37,570 nucleotides of DNA, taken from Candidatus Ruminococcus equi. GTDB taxonomy: Bacteria; Bacillota; Clostridia; Oscillospirales; Acutalibacteraceae. The translations under genes were made by a program, and so were the position numbers. Positions 1-7,685 of this stretch are shown here, piece after piece (the first letter of the stretch is position 1; each line of letters starts with the position of its first letter). Below the pieces are notes generated by a model. That model was not told the DNA's origin. It saw only the letters and a program-made list of their open reading frames with translations, and searched no databases. The stretch is from assembly GCA_018065465.1 (NCBI GenBank), contig JAGHTC010000030.1:1-37570 (forward strand), given 5' to 3'.

Positions 1-32
1 CAATGAATATTTGATTTTTTTTACACAATATA

Positions 33-61
33 TGGACAAATAAAGTATTTTTATGTATAAT
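33..61 (+). promoter_or_regulatory. Sigma-A-type promoter for the first lipoprotein gene
   Basis: TGGACA at 33-38 and TATAAT at 56-61 are separated by exactly 17 bases, a near-consensus housekeeping promoter. The next gene starts at 96 with a GGGCAGG-type ribosome site, leaving a leader of about 30 bases. Confidence 0.75.
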
Positions 62-95
62 AGTTTAGTTAATAAAATAAAGGGCAGGTAATTTT

Positions 96-1286
96 ATGAA
101 AAACTATATGAAAATTGTCGCAGTAGTTTTGGCTTTGGTTATCGCTTTATCGGCGGCTTCATGCTCACTTTCCAAAGATTATTCCTACAAAACAAGCGAC
201 ACAGAACTTCCTATCGGCGTTTATATCTATGCTTTGTACTCAGCCTATAATCAGGCTCAGGGCTTTGCTCAGAAACTCGATACATACGATTCCGAAAAAG
301 GAACCTACGACGGAAAAAAATCTTTCCTTAAACTCGAAATCACAGACGACGACGGCAACAAGGCTACCGCTGACGAGTGGATTAAAGACAATGCCGACAA
401 AACAATGAAAGATATTCTTGCAACACAGAAACTTTTCAAAGAACTCGGTGCAACAGTTGACGAAGCAACTTTGTCAGGTTACGAACAGTCTTGTAAAGAA
501 TACTGGGACTACGGTCCGTACTACGCATACTACGGCGAACAGTACAAAAATCCGTACAAAGACATCTTTGAACCTCTCGGTGTTTCATATGATTCTTTCT
601 ACACAGCAACATATTACAACTCTGCACTCAAAGAGGCTGTTTTCGACAAACTCTACACTGAAGACGGAACAAAGGCTGTCCCCGAAGAAGAACTTACAAA
701 ATACTTTACAGACAGCTACACAAGTTACAAATACTTCAGCACTAACCTCTATGAGTCACAGCCTCAGAATGCAACCACTGAAACAGGCGAAGTATCACAA
801 GAAAACGCTGATGTTGCTTTCTCCGAGGAAAAAGTCGCAGAATACACATCTGCTTTTGAAAACTATGCCGCTTCTATCAATGCAGGCGAAAGTTACAAGA
901 GCGTTGTTGAACGCTATATGTCCGACTACTCTGTTGAAAATGACCCGACAGTAGAAAATGTCGAGATTATGAAAGACTCGACTATCGGCGAGGACCTTGT
1001 CGCAGAAATCGAGAAACTATCTGAGGGTACTGCTTCAACAAAGGTTATCGGCGAAGGAAACACAGCTGTTCTTTACCTCTTCTACAAAGAACCTATCTCC
1101 GAGCAGATAAGCACTTACATCGGTGACAAAGACAAGAAGAAAGCTGTTTTACAAAGTTACAAGCAGGAAGAATTCGACAACTATATCAAAGAAGTAGGCG
1201 AAAGCCTTGAAATTACTATCAGTTCTTCTGCAAAGAACTTCTCACTTAGCAAATTTGAACAGGAAAATAAAACAAGTACCAAATAA
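96..1286 (+). CDS. Secreted lipoprotein, possibly PrsA/SurA-like
   Basis: A 396-aa exported lipoprotein. The N-terminus is a typical lipoprotein signal (charged MKNYMK, a hydrophobic core, then a lipobox-like SAASC with the Cys at about residue 23). The mature part is acidic and rich in Tyr, Asp and Lys. It begins with a segment of the kind seen in clostridial SurA/PrsA-type foldases (PIGVYIYALYSAYNQ), but I see no clear parvulin PPIase domain, so chaperone function is only a guess from the N-terminal style. It has its own promoter and lies 49 bases before the next gene, also exported and on the same strand, so the two may be co-transcribed. An equally safe name is hypothetical lipoprotein. 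Confidence 0.7.
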   Translation: MKNYMKIVAVVLALVIALSAASCSLSKDYSYKTSDTELPIGVYIYALYSAYNQAQGFAQKLDTYDSEKGTYDGKKSFLKLEITDDDGNKATADEWIKDNADKTMKDILATQKLFKELGATVDEATLSGYEQSCKEYWDYGPYYAYYGEQYKNPYKDIFEPLGVSYDSFYTATYYNSALKEAVFDKLYTEDGTKAVPEEELTKYFTDSYTSYKYFSTNLYESQPQNATTETGEVSQENADVAFSEEKVAEYTSAFENYAASINAGESYKSVVERYMSDYSVENDPTVENVEIMKDSTIGEDLVAEIEKLSEGTASTKVIGEGNTAVLYLFYKEPISEQISTYIGDKDKKKAVLQSYKQEEFDNYIKEVGESLEITISSSAKNFSLSKFEQENKTSTK

Positions 1287-1335
1287 AAAGAATTTTTGAC
1301 CATAAATTGCGGATTATAGTCAGGGAGTGATATTT

Positions 1336-2127
1336 ATGAAAAACTTAATTAAAATTATATCTCTGTCAGTCTGTTTGATTATGTGTTTATCCATATTCGC
1401 TTTTGCCGCTTTTGCAACCGACGGTGTTGCCGAAATCGGTGACGCGGGAGATATTCCACCGGCTACCGAACAGCCCTATACCCAATATCAACCGCAGACA
1501 GAAGAACCGCCACAGCCGCAAACGCAATATCAACCCGAAACGGTTTACACACCACAGCAGGTCGAAACCGAGTACATTCCCCAGCAAGAGAACTACATCA
1601 CGGGCGACGGCAACTACGATTCTGACGGAAACTATGTAGACTCAAACAATTCAAACGGTAATGCGGGCTCTGTTTCCGACTACGCTTCAAGTCTTTACGG
1701 TATCAGTGACATCAACGATAAAGACCTTGAATCAAACCAGTGGAGTGCAATCCAGATTGACGACAAAAAAGATGCCGGCTCTGCCGAAGACTTTTCGTCA
1801 ATTAAGGACAATAAAGAAAAAGGCGACAACGGTACGTGGATACTCTACACAGGCGTTGTACTAATCGGTCTTTCAATACTCGGCATTATCTTCTTTATTG
1901 TTGCTACCGCTACATACAGAAAGAAACTCAAAAAACTCCAGGCTCGTAATTCACGCGAGCGAGGAGACTACAAAAATGAATCAAGAAGCAGAGCAGACTA
2001 TAGCGATGCTTACAAAGTTGATTCTCCGAGAAAAAGACATTATTCAAACGACAAAGATTTGAGCTATTCCGAAAGGAAAAGACTCAAAGCAGATACAGCG
2101 GATATTGTCCTTCCGCGTCAATACTAA
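1336..2127 (+). CDS. Membrane-anchored, Pro/Gln-rich secreted protein
   Basis: I place the start at the ATG at 1336 rather than the track's GTG at 1327, because GGGAG at 1323-1327 overlaps the GTG but is well spaced from the ATG. This gives 263 aa. It has an N-terminal signal peptide ending near AFAAFA, then a low-complexity stretch rich in Pro, Gln, Thr and Tyr (about residues 35-85), an acidic Asn/Ser/Asp-rich region, a single membrane segment (about 172-196, ILYTGVVLIGLSILGIIFF) and a basic cytoplasmic tail of about 65 residues with many Arg, Lys and Ser. The topology is type I: Pro-rich ectodomain outside, basic tail inside. I do not recognise a family. It follows the upstream lipoprotein gene by 49 bases and ends at a strong terminator. 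Confidence 0.65.
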   Translation: MKNLIKIISLSVCLIMCLSIFAFAAFATDGVAEIGDAGDIPPATEQPYTQYQPQTEEPPQPQTQYQPETVYTPQQVETEYIPQQENYITGDGNYDSDGNYVDSNNSNGNAGSVSDYASSLYGISDINDKDLESNQWSAIQIDDKKDAGSAEDFSSIKDNKEKGDNGTWILYTGVVLIGLSILGIIFFIVATATYRKKLKKLQARNSRERGDYKNESRSRADYSDAYKVDSPRKRHYSNDKDLSYSERKRLKADTADIVLPRQY

Positions 2128-2133
2128 ACAACA

Positions 2134-2167
2134 AAGGTGCAACCAATTCGGTTGCACCTTCTTTTTT
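2134..2167. terminator. Bidirectional intrinsic terminator between host genes and phage operon
   Basis: AAGGTGCAACC (2134-2144) pairs perfectly with GGTTGCACCTT (2150-2160) across a 5-base loop, followed by CTTTTTTG on the plus strand. It ends the plus-strand pair of genes. On the minus strand it lies directly after the last phage-type gene (stop at 2169), with a weaker T-rich tract (TTTGTTGTTT), so it probably also ends the 11-kb operon. Confidence 0.85.
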
Positions 2168-2168
2168 G

Positions 2169-2636
2169 TTATCGAAACAAAATCAACATATATTGACCGT
2201 ATTCTTCATTAAGGCAGTTTATTATTCCGTCTTCTGCCTGTGCGTCCTGCGACACCGTCACCTTACTGCTTGAAATGGTAATTCCGCTTGTGCCGCCGCT
2301 TCCGTAGTATGCAATTCCACTGCGTACCAAGGTGTTACCATCGTTATCTACCGTAACGGGCGGATAGAATTTTTGCACGACTATCGCAAGTTTCGGAGTA
2401 TTTTCAATGCTTATCTCCTTTGTGCTTTCTCCGTCTCCGACATAGGATATAATCGAATAGGGGTTTGTAAATTTTGCCCTCTCCGCCGATGTCACATGCA
2501 TTGTGGTATTTGCAAGGTGCGAACCGACAGTTGAATCAATTATACTGTTATCCGAAACGAAATCGGCTCGCTTTGGCTTGTCGCTTCCGTTCCATTTGCA
2601 CAAGCCGAGATTCGGTGTATATTCAGTAGATGCCAT
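2169..2636 (-). CDS. Short tail fibre / collar-type protein
   Basis: A 155-aa protein at the 3' end of the operon. The N-terminus (NLGLCKWNGSDKPKRADF) and the NTTMHVTSAERAKF segment match what is commonly seen at the start of tail-fibre or collar proteins encoded just after tail protein I in clostridial phages. The C-terminal half is beta-rich (SGGTSGITISSSKVTVSQDA) and could be a small adhesin tip. At 155 aa it is much shorter than most receptor-binding fibres. GGAGGA lies 6 bases before the ATG, and the start overlaps the previous stop by one base (TAATG), so translation is coupled. It would sit at the periphery of the baseplate. No chaperone or lysis gene follows it; the host terminator comes directly after. 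Confidence 0.6.
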   Translation of the reverse strand: MASTEYTPNLGLCKWNGSDKPKRADFVSDNSIIDSTVGSHLANTTMHVTSAERAKFTNPYSIISYVGDGESTKEISIENTPKLAIVVQKFYPPVTVDNDGNTLVRSGIAYYGSGGTSGITISSSKVTVSQDAQAEDGIINCLNEEYGQYMLILFR

Positions 2637-3208
2637 TATTCGTCCTCCTCTGTTAAGTTATCAAAATCGTCCCACGACATATCAAGAGCATCAATTTCCG
2701 TAAATGTCATATCTTTTTCGTCGAGTTCATCCCACGAAATGCTATTAAACAGCACCTGCCATTCAAGATGAGCGGGAAGTATTTTTTCGACCTGTGACCT
2801 TATCCATTCTTTTTGGGCCTCGGTGTAATCGCCTTCGGCATAAACCATAACACGATTAAACCGCGGGAATTCGTCTATCACATAGTCCAGATTAAAACTC
2901 GACAACGCCTTGTCAAATCCCGACAAGGTGAAATCTTTGCGACAGATACTTTCGCGCTTTATAAGCATATCCCTTCGTTTATTCAGTGGCAGGTTGTCCA
3001 TTGTCGGGCCGTAAATAAGTTCGTAATTTGTAAGTCCGTAGGTCGACGCCGTCTGGAAAAATGCCTCGTTTAGCATTCTGTTAAGAAGACTGTCAAGCCT
3101 TTCAATTTCAACAGCGTATGCCGAAATCTCACAGTTAACCGTGGTATTTTGAAAGTCATACAGCCCTGTGTCAAAGAGGGCTTTTTTCATTGAAATATAC
3201 GGTCTCAT
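2636..3208 (-). CDS. Baseplate wedge / tail protein I-like (XkdU, DUF2313 type)
   Basis: A 190-aa protein of the XkdU/YqbT-neighbour type (DUF2313, P2 gpI-like). The helical N-terminal half (EIERLDSLLNRMLNEAFFQTAS), the middle part describing tail-end geometry (LSGFDKALSSFN) and the YTEAQKEWIRSQVEKILPAHL motif are characteristic. In contractile tails this protein joins gpJ to the fibres at the baseplate edge. The C-terminus is a very acidic tail (WDELDEKDMTFTEIDALDMS) with a repeated DMxF/SW-type pattern. It starts 4 bases inside the end of the upstream baseplate J gene and its stop overlaps the fibre gene start. Confidence 0.75.
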   Translation of the reverse strand: MRPYISMKKALFDTGLYDFQNTTVNCEISAYAVEIERLDSLLNRMLNEAFFQTASTYGLTNYELIYGPTMDNLPLNKRRDMLIKRESICRKDFTLSGFDKALSSFNLDYVIDEFPRFNRVMVYAEGDYTEAQKEWIRSQVEKILPAHLEWQVLFNSISWDELDEKDMTFTEIDALDMSWDDFDNLTEEDE

Positions 3209-4269
3209 TCTCCCACCTGCCTGAATATGATGTCATACGGATAAACATACTGGTACTGATACGGATGCACATCCATACTGGCGGAAAGAAAAGTAAAGTT
3301 TTTCACTCCGTCTGTATGATAAATTATCTCGCCGATATCTTTCAGCAGAACATCTACGCCGATACCGAGAGAATTTATATACTCACACAGTTTGTTTCTT
3401 ATGGTGATACTTAATTCATCAAAATCATAGCCGTCTTCCTGTTCGAGTCTTACATACAATGTGTAATTCAGTCGTGTTGCCTGATAAACTTTGACATCAA
3501 CATTCAGTTCTCTCGATACATCCATAATATCCTGAACCTGACTTAATACAGAAGCAGTGACAGGTCCGCCTTTTGCGGCGACATATACATTCACCGTTCC
3601 CGTTCCTCGCGCTTTCGGATATACTCCCGCAGAATATACTCCGTCTATACTTTGAGCAAGTTTCTTATAATATACGGAATTAGTACCGTTTGATATATCC
3701 TTGTAACTTTCGAGGACTCTTTTTCGCAAATTTTCGTCATTCTCGGCATTTTCTCCGCCTTCAAACGCATTAAGATTTTTTACGCTCGTAATTCCAACAA
3801 CAGGTGTTACGATAACAGATACCGCACCCGCTTCGACATTTCCGCTTTTTCCCGCAACTTCTGCTGTTACGGGAGCGGTTACCGTTCTTACATTATGGTA
3901 CATAGTTACATCTTCATCGGTTACAAATCTTATTGCTTCATCAGAAGAAGTGCAAATAACCGTACCCGCGCTGACTGTGATATTTTCTGTCGGTATTGTG
4001 TCGGCATAAAAAGTTACCACACCTTTTGCTTTTGTCGCGTCTTTTCTGTTAAGACCTCTACGCTGGGCGTGCATATCAAGATACTCGCCTGTCGCTGTAT
4101 TTACAAACATCTGCCTGAGTACAAAATCAGCCTGAACATTTTGTTTATACAATTCTCCTGCGAGTACTTTGAGCCTCAGCATTATGTCTGATTCATCGTT
4201 TATTTTACACTGTGCCTTGCTTTCATATTCTTCTACCATATTATGTAAAATCTCATCAAAACTACTCAA
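3205..4269 (-). CDS. Baseplate J-like protein (XkdT/gpJ family)
   Basis: A 354-aa baseplate protein of the P2 gpJ / PBSX XkdT family, the main wedge component of contractile baseplates. It shows the typical N-terminal helix (ILHNMVEEYES), the YLDMHAQRRGLNRKDATKAKG segment, a beta-domain (AGTVICTSSDEAIRFVTDED), the GKSGNVEAGAVSVI strand and the GGENAENDENLRKRVLESY motif that marks the family. Length is normal. The start is TTG at 4269: GGAGGTGAT lies 5 bases before it, and no ATG is suitably placed. It overlaps the gp25-like gene upstream by 8 bases. Its presence argues for a contractile-type baseplate even though no sheath gene is found. Confidence 0.9.
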   Translation of the reverse strand: MSSFDEILHNMVEEYESKAQCKINDESDIMLRLKVLAGELYKQNVQADFVLRQMFVNTATGEYLDMHAQRRGLNRKDATKAKGVVTFYADTIPTENITVSAGTVICTSSDEAIRFVTDEDVTMYHNVRTVTAPVTAEVAGKSGNVEAGAVSVIVTPVVGITSVKNLNAFEGGENAENDENLRKRVLESYKDISNGTNSVYYKKLAQSIDGVYSAGVYPKARGTGTVNVYVAAKGGPVTASVLSQVQDIMDVSRELNVDVKVYQATRLNYTLYVRLEQEDGYDFDELSITIRNKLCEYINSLGIGVDVLLKDIGEIIYHTDGVKNFTFLSASMDVHPYQYQYVYPYDIIFRQVGE

Positions 4270-4609
4270 ACACTATCACCTCCGTACCTATATCCTGTCC
4301 TTTGTAATTTATTCTTATGTTCACCGTATAAGCATCATTTTCATCCGTTATCGAAACAACTCCAACATAAATATCGGGGATATTCACTACGGCTTCATTT
4401 AGAATAATTTCAAGCCTGTCCTTTGCATTTTCAAAAGAAAAGATGTTTTCCGATACCTCTGCTCCAAACTCTCTGTCATAGACAAAACTGCCCTTTTTTA
4501 CCGAGCAGGCAAGTTTTACTCTTTGGCGGATTTCGTCCGTTCCCGTTATGTAAACCGTGTCACCGTTATCAAGAGTTTTTATGTCTTTATTCTCAATTTT
4601 TACATCCAT
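4262..4609 (-). CDS. gp25-like baseplate protein (XkdS, lysozyme-like fold family)
   Basis: A 115-aa protein of the gp25/XkdS family, which in contractile tails bridges sheath initiation and the baseplate wedge. The diagnostic middle is DEIRQRVKLACSVKKGSFVYDREF, followed by a conserved-style acidic start of the second half (GAEVSENIF) and a C-terminal beta-hairpin (YTVNIRINYKG). It starts at ATG 4609 with GGAGG about 12 bases upstream, and lies between the OB-spike and gpJ genes as in PBSX. In known contractile systems gp25 contacts the first sheath ring, so its retention without a sheath gene in the operon is notable. Confidence 0.8.
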   Translation of the reverse strand: MDVKIENKDIKTLDNGDTVYITGTDEIRQRVKLACSVKKGSFVYDREFGAEVSENIFSFENAKDRLEIILNEAVVNIPDIYVGVVSITDENDAYTVNIRINYKGQDIGTEVIVFE

Positions 4610-4610
4610 A

Positions 4611-4949
4611 TCAGGAATTAACCTCCTGTCCGTTGATAAGAACTTTTCCGTTGTTTTTCAACAGAATTGTTGCTCCGCCCGAAGAAAAAAGCATCAATTC
4701 GCCCGGCTCTAAATCCCTTTGCTGTGCTACAACACCCAAGCATACATCCCTGTCATCTGTCGGCAAAACAACACATTTTTCGCCGACTTTCGGAACATAG
4801 GCTATGCCGTAGGGTGCAACACAGCAAAGATTAAATCGGTCATTTGTCGCTCCGACAGAAACTTCATTATTCGATGCACTTGTGACATTGCCGAGCGACG
4901 CATCATCTTTTGAAAAAGAATTTTTCGTTACATAATCAGTCAGCCACAT
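4611..4949 (-). CDS. Baseplate spike OB-fold protein (XkdR/gpV-like)
   Basis: I prefer the ATG at 4949 (112 aa) over the track start at 4958, because AAGG touches the upstream ATG but sits 9 bases from this one. The protein is short and beta-rich. It carries the OB-fold pattern of small baseplate spike or hub proteins (YVPKVGEKCVVLPTDDRD) and ends in the repeating-strand segment GELMLFSSGGATILLKNNGK-VLINGQEV that caps many gpV/gp45-like spikes. It would form the membrane-facing tip beneath the hub. It is flanked by the gp27-like hub gene and gp25, in the standard order. Confidence 0.7.
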   Translation of the reverse strand: MWLTDYVTKNSFSKDDASLGNVTSASNNEVSVGATNDRFNLCCVAPYGIAYVPKVGEKCVVLPTDDRDVCLGVVAQQRDLEPGELMLFSSGGATILLKNNGKVLINGQEVNS

Positions 4950-4950
4950 A

Positions 4951-5883
4951 TCAGACATCCTTCCTTTTCAGCACGACAGTAGTCACATCTTTTTTTGAAT
5001 TCAGCACATAGCGAACTTCGCTGACATAAAGATTTTCTTCATCAGAGCAAAATTCACTTTTTACTTTTGCACTCCTGCCCAAAATATCGAGGTATCTGCC
5101 CTGACAAATAAGTTTTATATTAAAACTGTTTTTTCGTCCGTTTGATATCATCATATCGGCACATTTCATCGGGGTATCTGTCAAAACTGCGTTGAGATAT
5201 CTCTCCCTTGTAATGCCTCTTTTTTGTGCATCTTCGTTTGTCACTTTGCAAAAATATCCGGAGGAATTTGTAACTTTGATATTCACTCTTGATATTTCTT
5301 CGCACCGCTTTTGTGTCTGTGTCAAAGAGATATAGTTAATATCACCGTCACCTGCGGAAAATACGACTTCGTCTCCGTATGGTGATAAAAAATCAAGTTC
5401 GCCTCGTATATTTATTCTCGGTGTCTTTGAAAAACAGTTGTTGAAAAAGTTGTACACCGCCTGCCAGTTTGACATACCCTTGCTGATTACAAGTTCACCG
5501 AAGTATGTGCTGTCGCTTCCGTTGTATTTTGAAATACCGAAAGGCTTTGCGTGTTTCTCAAAAATAAGATTTGCGTTGGGGTGGTTATATGTCACGGGAA
5601 TACTCTCGTTATCTATCAAAACAGCCGCCATAGAACGGGCACAGATTTTCAAATATGCCCCATCCGTTGAGACTATAGTTTGCTGTTCATCAACAACGCC
5701 GGTAAAAACAATCATATCGTCATCGTATACAACAACGCTTTTCAGTTGTGGTACTTTTTCATAAGAGAAAACCGCCGTCATATCGTCACAGGGAATGTTT
5801 TCTTCCTGATTTATCGACAACGCAAGCGGGCAAAATAAAAGCACCTTTGTATCTTCAATATCTGTAAAAACAAATTTCAGCAT
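4951..5883 (-). CDS. Baseplate hub protein (XkdQ/YqbQ, gp27-like)
   Basis: A 310-aa hub protein of the XkdQ/YqbQ family. The first half has the two-barrel pattern of gp27-like hubs (VVVYDDDMIVFTGVVDEQQT, then YLKICARSMAAVLIDNE); the middle has the family's FNNCFSKTPRINIRGELDF segment; the C-terminal part carries the second barrel with LYVSEVRYVLNSKKDVTTVV. Length is close to the PBSX homologue. It would form the ring that joins the tube end to the spike. It starts at ATG 5883 with AAGGTGAG upstream, overlapping the LysM gene by 7 bases. With no tube gene recognised, what it docks onto is an open question. Confidence 0.8.
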   Translation of the reverse strand: MLKFVFTDIEDTKVLLFCPLALSINQEENIPCDDMTAVFSYEKVPQLKSVVVYDDDMIVFTGVVDEQQTIVSTDGAYLKICARSMAAVLIDNESIPVTYNHPNANLIFEKHAKPFGISKYNGSDSTYFGELVISKGMSNWQAVYNFFNNCFSKTPRINIRGELDFLSPYGDEVVFSAGDGDINYISLTQTQKRCEEISRVNIKVTNSSGYFCKVTNEDAQKRGITRERYLNAVLTDTPMKCADMMISNGRKNSFNIKLICQGRYLDILGRSAKVKSEFCSDEENLYVSEVRYVLNSKKDVTTVVLKRKDV

Positions 5884-6395
5884 ACTCTCACCTTCTCTAT
5901 ATCTGTCAGGTCGTCTATATATCTTATCTGCGGATTAAGACTTACTAAACTTTCTATCTTTTTCTCATACATATTTGCAATATCCCACAGCGTTTCTCCC
6001 TGTGATACGGTATGTATAATACTTGTATCATCTTCGGTGTTCTCGCTTTTTGTCTCTTTGAAAACGAATTCATAGGTAAGCACATTTTCCTTTGCTTCGC
6101 CGATAAGAGAAAGTTTCTCAAACAGAGCATACATACAGATTGTTTTCGAAATACTCAGTATTCCCTGCTTTTTCAGTTTATAAACCTTTTCAAGGTTTCT
6201 GTATTCTTCAAGGCAGTTTTCGCCGTAGAGTTCACCTACCCCGCTGACGGTCCGAAGATTTTCTCCGAAATCTTTTGAAAAATGCTTTTGATACGGTGAG
6301 CAAAGATTTACAACATCTTTGTCGCTGATAATCTTAATCGACTTTGGATTGTGGTGCCAAGTGTATGAGCAAAATCTCATGGGTACAAGTTTCAT
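5877..6395 (-). CDS. LysM-containing tail hub protein (XkdP-like)
   Basis: A 172-aa protein with two parts. Residues about 1-105 resemble the hub proteins found after the tape measure in clostridial contractile prophages: FCSYTWHHNPKSIKI near the start, then the GELYGENCLEEYRNLEKVY segment and the strand VLTYEFVFKE. Residues about 125-172 are a LysM-type domain (HTVSQGETLWDIANMYEKKI, with SLVSLNPQIR), which in PBSX XkdP lies beside the hub. The start ATG overlaps the stop of the newly found 46-aa gene as ATGA. In PBSX this gene directly follows the tape-measure gene; here only a 46-codon gene and a 126-codon gene precede it. Confidence 0.75.
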   Translation of the reverse strand: MKLVPMRFCSYTWHHNPKSIKIISDKDVVNLCSPYQKHFSKDFGENLRTVSGVGELYGENCLEEYRNLEKVYKLKKQGILSISKTICMYALFEKLSLIGEAKENVLTYEFVFKETKSENTEDDTSIIHTVSQGETLWDIANMYEKKIESLVSLNPQIRYIDDLTDIEKVRVC

Positions 6396-6532
6396 TTTAC
6401 GCTTGCCTCCTGTTCGTCAAGAAATGCTCGCACAAAGCGTCTTGCGTCCTGCTCCAAGAATTCCGACAATATGCTTACGCTGTCATCGGGAGCAAGTTCA
6501 TCGGCAAATTCATAATATCTTTCGTTATTCAT
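6392..6532 (-). CDS. Small 46-aa acidic helical protein in the tape-measure position
   Basis: Not in the ORF track. Reading the minus strand from ATG 6532 to TGA 6392 gives 46 aa beginning MNNERYYEFADELAPDD and ending RRFVRAFLDEQEASVK. The start overlaps the preceding stop by 8 bases and its own stop overlaps the next start as ATGA. GAGG lies 6 bases before the ATG. This coupling on both sides argues that it is translated. The sequence is Glu/Asp-rich and looks helical (SILSEFLEQDARRFVRAFL). I do not recognise it. It occupies the position where PBSX-type phages carry the tail chaperone and tape-measure genes, so it could be a minimal length-determining peptide, an adaptor or a chaperone. Confidence 0.75.
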   Translation of the reverse strand: MNNERYYEFADELAPDDSVSILSEFLEQDARRFVRAFLDEQEASVK

Positions 6533-6905
6533 CTTCTACCTCGCTTTGTGTCATATTTTTTGCAGTAATCGTATATTTATCGCAAACATTCTTTGCACCG
6601 TCTGCTACTCGCTTTTTCTCTAAAAGATTACAGCCTTCATATGTATATGTTCTGCTTTTGTCGCAAACGGTCAGGGTAAAGTTACTGCTTGACAGTACAT
6701 CAAAATCGAAAAGCGAAAGAGCGACAAGTTCGAGTACATAATGCTTTTGCTCATTTACCGTGTCAAAAGGCTCACCTGACAAAAACTCGTTTATATCATA
6801 GTGCGAATACTTTTCGTCCGACACAAAATCGGTCACACCGTAGAGCGCAGTTTCGTTGACGGAAAGTGAGATATCCGTGCCTTTTGTTATCCTCAAATGG
6901 TTCAT
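6525..6905 (-). CDS. Unrecognised beta-rich tail protein, 126 aa (candidate tube or tube-initiator)
   Basis: A 126-aa protein I cannot place in a family. Its pattern is mostly alternating strands (ITKGTDISLSVNETALYGVT, then HYVLELVALSLFDFDV, FTLTVCDKSRTYTYEGCNLL and DKYTITAKNM), compatible with the small beta-sandwich or barrel of tube-like tail proteins. At this size and position, between a tail-terminator-like gene and the LysM hub, it is the only candidate for a tube subunit or an adaptor ring in the operon. The start overlaps the upstream stop as ATGA; GGAGG lies upstream. Tube proteins are usually 130-150 aa or longer, and this one lacks any motif I would call diagnostic. Confidence 0.6.
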   Translation of the reverse strand: MNHLRITKGTDISLSVNETALYGVTDFVSDEKYSHYDINEFLSGEPFDTVNEQKHYVLELVALSLFDFDVLSSSNFTLTVCDKSRTYTYEGCNLLEKKRVADGAKNVCDKYTITAKNMTQSEVEDE

Positions 6906-7339
6906 ACACTTGCCTCCTCATAAAGGCAGTAGCAAAGGTTAACACTGACATCTCTGTATACGGTACGCATTGTGCTTTCGTAAGAAATCGGAAAAAGTTT
7001 TATTGAAGAACAGACTTTTGACACATCGTTTCTTTTGATTGCATCATACAAAGCGTTTGCACATAATGACAGCGAATCACCCGAGTCAAAAGACTTTGCA
7101 TACACACGAAAACGCAGGGTAATATCATACATTCTTCCGACAAGGTTTTCGCCTGCAGATTCACCGATAAACTCGGTACTGATTTGGGTATCGAGAGTAT
7201 CTACCACTATCATTACTTTGGTGATGGGATTCGGGATTTTTTCGCCGGAATATCCCTTTACAAATGTGTATTCACTCAAATGTTCATCGTTTTTTATTCT
7301 CTTTACAAACTCATCAATGTTTTCCTCAATCTGTGTCAT
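6902..7339 (-). CDS. Tail terminator / completion-like protein
   Basis: A 145-aa protein with the build of tail-terminator (neck) proteins: an N-terminal helix (IEENIDEFVKRIKND), a strand region with a conserved-looking PITKVMIVVDTLDTQIS, then YDITLRFRVYAKSFDSGDS followed by a helix (LCANALYDAIKRND) and final strands (VYRDVSVNLCYCLYE). In phages it caps the tube and joins the tail to the head-closure ring. The ATG at 7339 has GGAGG 6 bases upstream, and the start overlaps the head-closure gene by 14 bases. The assignment rests on pattern and position, not on a strong motif. Confidence 0.55.
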   Translation of the reverse strand: MTQIEENIDEFVKRIKNDEHLSEYTFVKGYSGEKIPNPITKVMIVVDTLDTQISTEFIGESAGENLVGRMYDITLRFRVYAKSFDSGDSLSLCANALYDAIKRNDVSKVCSSIKLFPISYESTMRTVYRDVSVNLCYCLYEEASV

Positions 7340-7685
7340 AATCGTCCTCCCTCATTTTCTGATATTCAAGAAGAATTGCCCAAATATAGATTATGTCTTT
7401 CCCGACTTTGAACTGTTCACTTGTCACTACTGTATATTTTTGTCCCTCGTGGGTGATAAATGTATTCATCCCTCTTTCAAAAGGATGTGTGGGGTCGCCG
7501 ATATACAGAACATACTGATTATCGAAATATCCCGACGGAATAATCTTGTCGTTTATATAAAGTCTGTGTCGGCGTCTTAACGGCTGGATAAACGCTTTGC
7601 TGTATGTAGTCTGTCCGTCTTTTTCGATTTTAACAGAACTTGCATACTTTTCCATTGCATACCTTATTGTGCTTTTTATACTCAT
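7326..7685 (-). CDS. Head-closure / head-tail stopper-like protein
   Basis: I choose the ATG at 7685 (119 aa) rather than 7700: it overlaps the upstream stop by one base (TGATG) and GGGTGG precedes it. The protein has an N-terminal helix (SIKSTIRYAMEKYASSVKI), a beta-barrel-like middle (YSKAFIQPLRRRHRLYIND, then YVLYIGDPTHPF) and a C-terminal helix. This is the usual look of the head-closure proteins that follow the connector gene in siphophage and myophage head modules (XkdI-like position). It would seal the portal channel and receive the tail or baseplate. Confidence 0.6.
   Translation of the reverse strand: MSIKSTIRYAMEKYASSVKIEKDGQTTYSKAFIQPLRRRHRLYINDKIIPSGYFDNQYVLYIGDPTHPFERGMNTFITHEGQKYTVVTSEQFKVGKDIIYIWAILLEYQKMREDDYDTD

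Noticed and set aside
418-954. 178-aa ORF in another plus frame inside the first lipoprotein gene
   Set aside because: Low-complexity Thr/Gln/Ser/Lys product with no start signal; a frame shadow of the lipoprotein gene.
7035-7580. 181-aa plus-strand ORF within the phage operon (also 7640..7978 and 6319..6741)
   Set aside because: Antisense to intact, well-started phage genes; Ser/Tyr/Phe-rich sequences without ribosome sites.
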